NCBI GenBank assembly: GCA_947683425.1
Contig: CANTUQ010000112.1
Location: forward strand, 13,345,501-13,409,500
Origin: Excoecaria cochinchinensis
Lineage: Eukaryota; Streptophyta; Magnoliopsida; Malpighiales; Euphorbiaceae
Reading direction: 5' to 3'
Length of the DNA stretch: 64,000 bases
The notes under the pieces are model-generated. The model saw only the letters and a program-made list of their open reading frames with translations, searched no databases and was not told where the DNA came from. This document shows, one piece after another, positions 55,592-64,000 of this stretch (the first letter of the stretch is position 1; every line of letters starts with the position of its first letter). Made by a program: the position numbers and the translations under genes.

Positions 55592-55610
55592 TTTGGTGCT
55601 TTCGTTGAGA
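55592..55610 (+). other. Primer binding site of the Tat element
   Basis: TTTGGTGCTTTCGTTGAGAG adjoins the LTR end. It has the form used by many Tat-lineage elements; the tRNA is not assigned. The gag ATG is only a few bases further on. Confidence 0.55.
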
Positions 55611-55612
55611 GT

Positions 55613-58600
55613 ATGGCGAACTCACGATCCAACGAGAACACGACCACCATGGACCTTGATCATGACGATAATGTTCATGCCAGATCAGGCACCTCGAGAA
55701 GGAGGGAAGGGCCCACCAGGTCCCCTACGAGGACCAACCTCCTTCCCGATTTCAATGATGCCACCATGAGGCAACCTGAAGATACCCCTGTCACCATGAG
55801 AGACATGCGTGCTATCATCAGCGATTTCACCAAGAGCATCGTCCAAACGCTCAAGAAAGGTAAGATGCCAGCTACTTCTGAAAGAGCCCAGGAGGAATAC
55901 TTCGCGGGCGAAGACTTCAGAAGGAATAGAAATAAGGGGATCATCATTAATGAGCCTCGAGCTCATGGAGCTCGAAGGAGCGCGGTCAGAACCCCGGGGA
56001 GGTATAACAAGGGAAAGCAGATGATGTCCACAAACAGGGGCTCCCCTTACACTAGCAGGTCTGCCACTCCTTCCATAAGGGACGACTTGTCCTACATGTG
56101 CACTCCAAGCCATAGCCACATGAAAAAGCACAAAGACGAGTCCACCGCCACGACCCTGAGTAAAGAGGATCAATGGCTCAAGCAGAAACTCAAACAGCTT
56201 GGCTTTCTTGCGTCTAAGAAAGGTGCCTTCGAAGGGAACACTTGTGGGAATACTGCCTCCCCATTCTGCAGAGAAATTACTGACGCTGAGCTCCCTCCCA
56301 GGTGGAGAGATGTGGTCATGGAAAGGTACACGGGTAAGACCGATCCTACCACCCACTTGGCTGAGTATTTAACCAAGGTCCAGGTCTACACCTACGATGA
56401 AAGGATAGCCTGCAGGGTTTTTCCCACCACCTTGGGAGGAGATGCGTTGACATGGCTCCACGGGCTGCCTCTAGGATCTATTACGTCGTTCAGACAGCTA
56501 AAGGAGTTGTTCACTACGAGGTTCATCGTGCAAACACGCGCACCTAAGATGGTGAACGACTTGTGTAACCTTTACCAAAGAACCGATGAAAGTCTACGAG
56601 ACTACATCGACAGGTTTCAGGCTACCATGTCCAAGGTAAGAAATATCAGTGTGGAGATGGCGACTAACGCCTTAACAGGGGGCATCACTGACCGACCGCT
56701 GTTCGAATCACTTACGACAAGACCCCCATCCAGCTTCGCCGAACTCATGGAGAGGGCTAGGCAGCACATCCAATTGGATGATGCCCTCCGGTCCAACAGG
56801 GGAAGAAGGACCAGCGTATTGGACCGGCTGCAATACCCGGACGGTCGCTCTTCTCACAGAGCTTTCACCCCCGATCGGACAGCTAGAAGCCAAGATGGAG
56901 CTGCCAGTTTCAGAAATTTGGGCCAGATGAAAGGGTCGAGACGAGATCGGACTACGCGCTCAGACGATCGGCCCGAAAGAACATATACCACCCTCAATGC
57001 TACCCCGACCGCGGTGCTCATGTGGATAAGGGAGAAGCACCGCCAAGTCAACTAGCCCAGGGACCTGTCCGAAAGAAGCAGGGCTACGAGGGATCAAAAT
57101 AAGTACTGCGAATTCCACAGAGACGTCGGTCATTTAACTGACGAGTGCACTTCGCTCAAAAAGGAGATTGAAAGGCTAATACGCCACGGAGCCCTCAAGA
57201 AGTTCATAGGCCCGGCCAGAGGGGATGAGCCTTGTAGACAGCCGAAGCCTCGCAGGGACGATCCTGACTCAGACGACGATGAGTGCAGGAACCCAAGAAA
57301 CGCCGACCCAAGAAGGCCATACGCCAGGGTAATAAATGTGATCACAGGAGGGTCATCTTACGGAGAGGATCTCTCCAGAAAAAGGAAGGGGAAAGGTGTC
57401 TACCTCTCGCACCAGGCCGAGCAGCCTGCCTCAATCACCATATCCAGCGAAGACGCACGAGATGTCATGTTTCCCCATGAGGATGCTCTCGTTGTAAGAG
57501 CTCGAATTAATAACTTCAACGTCAAAAGAATTCTGGTGGACAATGGCAGTGCTGTTAATGTCCTAACTCTCTAGGCTTACCGAGCGATGGGACTCCCGAT
57601 CGGGGAGCTGAAGCCGAATGCCACGCCACTGATTGGGCTAGGCAACGCCACTATCCCAGTAGCGAGATCGGTAGAGCTCTTTGTCGAGCTAGGCCAAGAG
57701 GCAATTGTTCACGCATGTAAGGTAACTTTTATGGTTATCGATATGACATTTGCCTATAATGCCATCTTTGGCAGGCCTTTGCTCTTCCAGACCTGAGCCA
57801 TTACCTCCATCCGCTACATGGTGATGAAGATCCCAACCACAGGAGGCGTCGCCATCTTGAGAGGCGACCAGAAGGCATCCCGAGAGGCTTATATAACCAT
57901 GATAAAACAACAACGGGAAGCAATGGTTGTAGAGCCCGGCCTCGAGCAGCCAGAGCAGGCAAAAAGGCCCAGGATGGACCCTATCGAGGAGACAAAAACG
58001 AGGGCGCTAAATAAAGGGAAAAATGTTCAAGTCGGGACCAGCATGGATAAAGAGACGAAAGAAGCCATCATGCAGGTCTTGACGATAAATCAAGCGACCT
58101 TCGCCTGGAAGCCTGAAGACATCCCTAGTATAGACCCCAAGGTGATCACCCACAAGTTGAATGTGGACCCAAATTATCCTCCGGTCCAACAAAAGCTAAG
58201 GAGGCATGCACCCGACTGGAGGAAGTTCATTTCTGAAGAGGTGGATAGGCTACTTAAGACCGGAACAATCCGAGAGGTAGACTACCCCGAGTGGCTGGCT
58301 AATGTGGTTCTGGTTAAGAAAAAGTCAGGCAAGCTGTGGATGTGCGTAGATTTTACTGACCTCAATAAGGCATGTCCCAAGGACAGCTATCCCCTGCTCA
58401 GCATAGACCAGTTGGTGGACGCCACCGCAGGCCATGCCATCTACTCTCTTCTCGACGCATACGCTGGCTACCACCAAATCCTAATGAGGCTCCTGGATCA
58501 AGAGAAAACCAGCTTCATTACAGATGACGGGACCTTTTGCTACAAGGTAATGCCGTTCGGACTGAAGAACGCTGGGGCCATGTATCAGCGCCTTATGAAC

Positions 58601-61195
58601 AAGATCTTCAAAGACCAGATCGGACAGAATGTCGAGGTCTACGTAGATGACATGATTGTCAAAAGCTGAAGCCCCGAGCAACACCCCGCCGATCTGGCAA
58701 AAGTTTTTGACACTTTGAACAAATTCCAGATGAAACTCAATCCCGAGAAGTGCATCTTTGGGGTACCGTCAGGAAGATTTTTAGGATTCCTGGTCTCCCA
58801 GAGAGGGATTGAGGCTAATCCGAAAAAAATTAGGGCTATCCTCGAGATGCAACCCCCCAGGAACATAAAAGACGTCCAGAAGCTGAACGGAAGAATAATA
58901 GCTTTGGGACAATTCATCTCCTCCTCGGCCAAGCGCTGCACTCCCTTCTTAAAGAAGCTGAGGAAGAGTTAAACCTTCGTCTGGGGGGAAAACTGCCAAC
59001 AAGCCTTCAAAGAGCTGAAGGCGTTCCTCACCAATCCACCGTTGCTTAGCCGGCCAATACCAGGTAAAAATCTATACCTTTATTTAGCCACCTCTAAGGA
59101 AACTGTTGCAGGTGCCTTGGTCCGAGAGGAAGAAACTCAACAGCTGCCTGTGTACTACGTCAGTGAAGTACTTAGAGGTGCGGATTTAAGGAAGGGACCG
59201 GTTGAGCAGCTCATTATCGCCCTCATGATGTGCGCAAGAAAGCTGAGACCGTACTTTGAGGCGTACACAATAGTCATCCGATCGGGTCATCCGCTTAGAA
59301 GGATTCTCCAGACCCCCGATCTGGAAGGCAAAATGGTGGGATGGGCAATTAAGCTACAGTCCTGGGATGTGAGATATGAGCCCAGAAAGGCAATAAAGGC
59401 CCAGGCTTTGGCAGATTTCATCGCTGAATTTGCGGGTGAGGAACCACGGAGTCAGTCCAGGCCACAAAATTGGGAAATGACGGTGGACGGCACAGCAAAT
59501 GACACTCGAGGAGGTGTCGGCATAGTAATAAAAGGCCCCCTGGGCATCACAATAAGGTACGCAATAAAGCTTAATTTTAAAGCTTCCAATAATGTAACAG
59601 AGTACAAGGCGCTCCTTCAAGGGCTGAGACTGCTCCACGCAATCTGACCGGAGTCAGTAGCCATCAGGAGCGACTCCCAGCTGGTAACCAGTCAAGTTCT
59701 GGGGACCTTCGAAGCCAGAGAACCCACCATGATCCAGTACCTCGCCAAAGTCAAAGCTGCCTTTGCAAAGCTCGAGGAAACTGGGTCACAATGGGCGCTC
59801 CAAAAAGTGCCGAGGGACCAAACATCAGAAGCCGATCGGTTAGCAAAGATGTCTGCCTCTGAACTTAGTGTCATTGAGGAAAACATTGCCATTGTCGACC
59901 AGACTTCCTCCTCCCTAGACGAGCCGGAGATGATGGAGATCGACCAAGAGGATGAAACCTGGATGAGCCCAATCAAGCAGTACCTCCAAACAGGTCGGCT
60001 GCCCGAGGACAGAGATGAAGCTCGAAAGGTATCACGAAAATCCCTTAATTACTCCATCATTAACGGTGACTTGTACAAGAAAGCTGTTAGCCACCCTTGG
60101 CGCAAATGTGTGACGGAGGAAGAGGGAGATTGCATCCTCAGAGAACTCCACGAAGGCATATGCGGAGGACACGAGGCAAGTAGAGCTATGGCAAGAAAAG
60201 CCCTCCAGACGGGGTACTACTGGCCTAGCATGCTCAAAGATGCCTAAGAAAAAGTGAGAAGGTGCCCGCAATGCCAGGTGCATGGGAGGATCATAAGGCA
60301 ACACGGGGCAGACCAGCAACCGATCGGGATTGCTTGGCCGTTCTATCTATGGGGGCTCGACATCTTAGGACCTTTTCCCCAAGGCAAAAAGCAGATGAAG
60401 TTCCTCATAGTAACCGTAGACCACTTCTCCAAATGGATTGAGGCTGAACCTGTAGCCACTATCACAGCCGAGAGGGTCAAGAGCTTCACTTGGAAAAATA
60501 TCATCTGCAGGTATGGCTTACCCAATGTCTTTATTGCAGATAATGGCAAGCAGTTCGACAGCTCCATTTTCAGAAACTTTTGCCAGGGCCTAAACATCAA
60601 ATTAAAGTTCACATCAGTCGCTCATCCCCAAAGCAATGGAATGACTGAGGTCTCTAATCGGACCATCTTGGAAGGGTTAAAAAAGCGACTGCGTGAAGCA
60701 AAAGGCAACTGGACTGAAGAACTGCAGAGTGTCCTATGGACGTATAGAACTTCTCCCAGGATAGGCACTCATCAAATGCCATTCTCCCTCGTCTACGGCT
60801 CTGAAGCAATGATACCTGTAGAGGTCGGCCTTCTCTCTTTCCGATCGGTGCTCTACTTCGAACAGAAGAATGCTGAAGAAAGACGCCAAGACTTAGATCT
60901 GATAGAAGGAAAGAGGGAGGACTCCTACACCAAGATCGCCGCCTATGAGCAGAGAGTTGCTAGATACCACAATGCTAAAGTAAGGTCAAGAACTTTCAAC
61001 GTCGGTGATCTGGTGCTCAAAAAGGCTGACCTAGGCTCAGAAAATGCCGGGGTGGGCAAGCTGATGCCAAACTTTGAGGGACCCTACGAGGTCTCCAAAG
61101 TCTTAAACCCGAGCACTTATAGGCTCCGAACTGTAGAAGGCCAAGATATCCCCAGAAGCTGGAATGTGGAAGTACTCAAAAAGTACCATCTCTAA
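55613..61195 (+). pseudogene. gag-pol: Tat gag-pol polyprotein, seven in-frame stops, no frameshift
   Basis: A single frame from ATG 55613 to TAA 61193-61195. It is interrupted only by stops ending at 57055, 57574, 57796, 58669, 58972, 59647 and 60247. Gag core about codons 240-380 ('LGGDALTWLHGLPLGSI', 'ESLRDYIDRFQATMSKV'). Zinc knuckle CEFHRDVGHLTDEC after the first stop. Protease DNGSAVN near 57536. RT 'VDFTDLNKACPKDSYPL', 'MPFGLKNAGAMYQRLMN' and YVDD (58640-58651). First RNase H about 59050-59430; second RNase H about 59470-59720 with the acidic residues in TVDGT, TEYKALL and IRSDSQL. Integrase: HHCC finger near 60150-60290; core D-D-E in GLDILGPF, IADNGKQF and MTEVSNRT. The dual RNase H marks the Tat clade. 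Stops fit CAG, CAA or CGA codons changed by C-to-T. Confidence 0.92.
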
Positions 61196-61985
61196 TAATG
61201 TATTAGAACTTGTCAATTGTCTGATTAATAAAGAGGTTCTTTCTTTCACCCTTGTTCAAATTATGCATGATATACAACTTATACGCTAGGCTTGACTTCC
61301 TTCCCAAGCTAAAAAAGCCAAAGTGTTTGCGTTATGGAGGATCTCACCTCCCTAAATATGTCACGATGGAGGATCTTACCTCCCCGAATGTTTGCTTTAT
61401 GGAGGATCTTACCTCCCTAGCTCGATTATGCAATTTTTATGCAGCTTTACGAGCATCACCTAGCTCGATTATGCAACCTTTATGCAACTTTACGAGTGTT
61501 GTCTAAACTCGATCATGCAATTTTCATGCGACTCTACGAGTATCGTTCAGCCCGATTATGCAATTTTTATGCAACCTGAAGGGCTCATGCACCAGGTTCG
61601 ACATCCGCTCCGAACTAAAAACGCAAAACGCAAAGGTCGGGTGGCTCATCCGCTAAGTCGGATACCCCGATCCAAAATTGCGCGGAACATCCCGATCCGA
61701 TAGGATCGACGATGCTCCCGATCCAGATTGAGCCAAGCGGCCACTGGATTTAAAGATTACTCCAATTCAGGAAGTACGCAACTTTATTGAATTATTTCAC
61801 AATAGCAAGTTATATGCACTTTAGTGAACTTTGCAAATTTTCATGCAATTTTTTCAGAAATTTACGAATGCATGGTCAAAATCGCAACTTATGCAAAACA
61901 AAGTTAAAAGGCGAAGAATATTATTATTCATTGAAAAAGGATAACAAAAACATTATACAACTTATACACGTATACAACTTCTATT
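61196..61985. repeat. Spacer between pol and aORF with two minisatellites
   Basis: 61335-61420 has three copies of TATGGAGGATCTTACCTCCC (GGAGG/CCTCC arms). 61418-61580 has about four copies of a 38-48-bp unit 'gctcgattatgcaatttttatgcagctttacgagcatc'. Frames crossing these repeats are artefacts. It separates convergently placed pol (plus) and aORF (minus). Confidence 0.85.
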
Positions 61986-62843
61986 CTAAGTTTCTATATC
62001 TACAATCTCTATTGAGTCAGGAGGCTCGGAAGGCGTCTCTATAATTTGAGCAGGTAAGGCTTGGGAATGCTCAGCAGCAGACTGAGAAGGCTCAGCCACC
62101 CCTTCAGAGATAACTTCGGCAGGCGGAGGCATGTTGACTTCAGCCTCGGATGGCGCGTCTCTCTGAGCCTGGGGCGAAGAGACCTGCTCTGAAGTTCTCT
62201 CCCTAGGAGCATCTCCTTCATCATCACTGGACGGCGGATCGGGCAAGGCTGTAGGATCCTCCATCCAGTTGAGATCAGCATCAGGGAAGCGTCTCCCAGC
62301 TTCATGGATCAGCCGCGACAGCAACTTCGCCTGAGCCTCTCCCATTTGATCAAGCAGCTGCTCCTCTCGAGAGGCGAGTCCCTCTTCAAACTTCCTCCCC
62401 CAGGTGGCCTCCTTGTTTGCCAGAGTGGCGCGAAGATGATCGCACTCCGCCAGAGCTTAGTCTCTCTCCTCTAGAGCCTTAGCCTTTTCAGCGCTTAAAG
62501 TTTTGCACTTGCTGCCCAGCTTGGTCGCCTCTGCCTCAAATTTTTGGTACTGAGCACTATCGGCTGTCAGGCATGCCACTTCACCCTTCAGACGATCGAA
62601 CTCAGTGAGCCTCGACTTCAGCTCCTTGGAATGGCAACTGGCCTCTCTCCTAGCGACCACCACCTCCTCTCGAAGGCCGAAGACCTCCTTTTGAAGACCA
62701 GCCACCTCCAGGCGAAGTGTGGAGTTCTCTTGATGGGCGGAGTCTCTTTGAGCGGCAACTTCTCCTCTTGCCTTCCCAGCCTCCCTCGCCCTGGCCTCAG
62801 CAAGGCCACCGATGCCATGTAGGCGCTGGCCCCTTCTAATCAG

Positions 62844-62924
62844 CTGCAAAAGAGAAAGAACAGCCTTAAATAAGAGAAGAATTTGCCATAAGAGACAACA
62901 ACAATTAGGCTGGCCGAACCTTAC
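62844..62924 (-). other. Predicted 81-nt intron in the aORF
   Basis: Donor GAG|GTAAGG and acceptor TTCTTTCTCTTTTGCAG|CT on the minus strand, phase 0. The intron is a multiple of three and has no stop, so retained and spliced forms are both open. The retained peptide (VRFGQPNCCCLLWQILLLF...) is hydrophobic and unlike its neighbours. Confidence 0.65.
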
Positions 62925-63613
62925 CTCTAAAGCTTGCTGATTAAACATGCTCCACTCCCGAGCGAGCGAACCAGGGTCTCCCATGGCTTTGTAGTTGCCC
63001 TCTTGGAGAATACCCCGGCAGAGATAACTGGCAACCGTTTTGTTGCTCGTTGACCAGTCATTGCCAAAGCTCTCCTTCAAGAAGTCCTGCAGTGGCACAG
63101 GTCGCCTCTCCGTTCGTCGAGGTGGATCGCTTGACATGATAGCTTTGCCTTTAAGGGCCGCAGCAGCTTGTCTCCTGGAGGCCTCCTCGGCCTGCCTCCT
63201 CTCGGCCTCAGAAGATCGGGTTACCCCCTCCTAGGCCATCTCCCTCAAAACTTGCAGGTTGGGAAGAGAGACGTCCCCAGACCCCTCCTCCTCCTCCTCC
63301 GGCTCGTTCCCGAGAATAACTCTCCGTCGGCGGGGGGGCTGATCTACCACTTTAGGACCCACAACTGGAGGAGCTGTACTGACTGGAGGTTGACGGTTTA
63401 AGGTCGCAGCGGCTATTGAGGGAGGAGCGACAGAGATCGGGACGGTAACGAGCGGGACACCGAAAGCAACGCTCTGCCGTAGCTTCTGCACCTCAGAGGC
63501 AGGCAAGAGCTTTCGCCTTTTCCTCTCCTCCTTGGCTTTTCACTCGGCCTCCCTTTTAGCAACAGCCCGGCCAAGGATGCGCTGGGACAGGTCATTTTCA
63601 CCAGCCATTTCAG

Positions 63614-63728
63614 CTGCAAACAGACAATGAACAAGATAAGTTTCTCAAACCCAAAAAAAAAAATCAATCAAATGCAATGCATGACTGATGCATGATGACA
63701 GTGTTTTCTCCCCGATCCTAATGCTCAC
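63614..63728 (-). other. Predicted 115-nt intron in the aORF
   Basis: Donor GCAGAAC|GTGAGC and acceptor TTGTCTGTTTGCAG|CTGAAATGG on the minus strand. Removal joins the two frames (…DAEDAE to EMAGENDL) in phase and skips several stops. Inferred from splice consensus and frame rescue. Confidence 0.6.
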
Positions 63729-64000
63729 GTTCTGCATCCTCAGCGTCTTCAAAGCTGGAAGAGCCAAACAGCGTGGTCAGGAGAAAACTGGACTGATAGG
63801 GCTCTCCATGCCTGCTCATGGCATCCATCAGCTTCTTAATATCGCGCTCATACATGGGCTGATCAGCTGCCAAGTCTTTCAAGATTTCGGCTCTAGCCGA
63901 TCGGGTGAGGCGCACCCCAAATCCGCCCTTCATCCCCACCAGAAAGTATCTCTCCTTGTATCCCTTCATCAAGGTGGGGATGAACATCAGCTTCCTCTTT

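Larger units (their letters stand above)
55129..64000 (+). mobile_element. Tat-clade Ty3/gypsy element, right end outside window
   Basis: 5' LTR, PBS, gag-pol with two RNase H domains, a repeat-bearing spacer and an antisense extra ORF, in the order known for plant Tat-lineage elements. The base composition is markedly more GC-rich than the DNA to the left, with the break at about 55130. The 3' LTR lies beyond 64000, so the length and TSD cannot be tested. Confidence 0.85.
61986..64000 (-). pseudogene. Antisense extra ORF (aORF) of the Tat element, partial
   Basis: Minus-strand gene in three visible exons: 64000(beyond)-63729, 63613-62925 and 62843-61986. Exon 1 has 'KGYKERYFLVGMKGGFGVRL', similar to the KGWK-RFFFV motif of the 'putative gypsy type transposon' family (Pfam Transposase_28) encoded antisense in Tat elements. 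Exon 2 is basic/Pro-rich, then 'LQDFLKESFGNDWSTSNKTV'. Exon 3 is a long coiled coil ('AQRDSAHQENSTLRLEVAGL', 'LRLEVAGLQKEVFGLREEVV'), then 'EAGRRFPDADLNW' and an acidic tail ending EIVDIET. In-frame stops lie at 63539-63541, 63231-63233 and 62457-62459, with no frameshift. Its function is unknown. The start lies outside the window. Confidence 0.8.

Noticed and set aside
55126..55769. ORFs upstream of and overlapping the Tat gag start
   Set aside because: The first lies in the 5' LTR; the second is an out-of-frame shadow of gag.
55675..56356. Long minus-strand ORF of 223 codons opposite Tat gag
   Set aside because: Antisense shadow of a GC-rich real coding frame; no recognisable domain and not the known aORF position.

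Overview
This is eukaryotic plant DNA, most likely from an AT-rich eudicot genome. It carries plant-specific Ty3/gypsy lineages (Athila, Tat and Ogre-like), Ty1/copia elements, an L1-type LINE, a hAT-type non-autonomous element and a MITE-like inverted repeat, plus long AT microsatellites. I found no convincing host gene, no tRNA or rRNA gene and no CRISPR array. The species cannot be fixed from the sequence alone.

Layout. 1-5680 is an old degenerate gypsy-type LTR, split by a solo copia LTR (1523-2964, TSD TTTAT). 5681-6060, 12689-12773 and 15095-16620 appear to be pieces of an older repeat. A complete gag-only LTR retrotransposon sits in it (6061-12683, TSD CTAGC), with two minus-strand solo LTRs (12774-15094, TSD TAGAG; 16621-19550, TSD AACAT). 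19556-24786 is a minus-strand Ogre/Tat-like remnant: gag traces, leader, primer binding site and a 3.1-kb LTR with a large compound microsatellite. 24787-27420 is a minus-strand LINE with an internal deletion. 27440-28530 is a copia 3' end, and about 28530-30515 is a minus-strand LTR.

30516-43482 is a three-level nest. A copia pol fragment is split by a solo LTR (31125...42910), and that LTR is split by a 5'-truncated Athila element (about 31700-41630). The Athila element still has an uninterrupted 5-kb gag-pol frame and an ORF2. 43483-47742 holds an LTR-like promoter region, an array of about 85-bp tandem repeats and a repeat related to 5681-6060. A 943-bp hAT-type element (47751-48693, TSD ATAGACTG) follows, then a gag-only copia element on the minus strand (48850-50909). 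51551-55128 is mostly featureless AT-rich DNA with one MITE-like inverted repeat. 55129 to the right edge is a Tat-clade element: 5' LTR, one gag-pol frame broken only by stop codons, and a spliced-looking antisense extra ORF (aORF) that runs past the window.

Most unusual points. (1) GC-rich near-palindromes of the type CTGTCGCG-N-CGCGACAG, and TCACGGTG or GTGACTC relatives, recur in LTRs and spacers of otherwise different retrotransposon families. In the Athila element one array lies in frame inside gag. (2) Several diverged LTRs share one internal plan: a pyrimidine-rich leader, a consensus GGTAAGT splice donor, a long AT-rich body holding the palindromes, a double stem-loop, and a YAG splice acceptor near the 3' end. 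This predicts an intron inside the LTR. (3) The Tat gag-pol and aORF, and the gag of the gag-only element, have decayed by nonsense changes compatible with C-to-T, with no frameshift seen.
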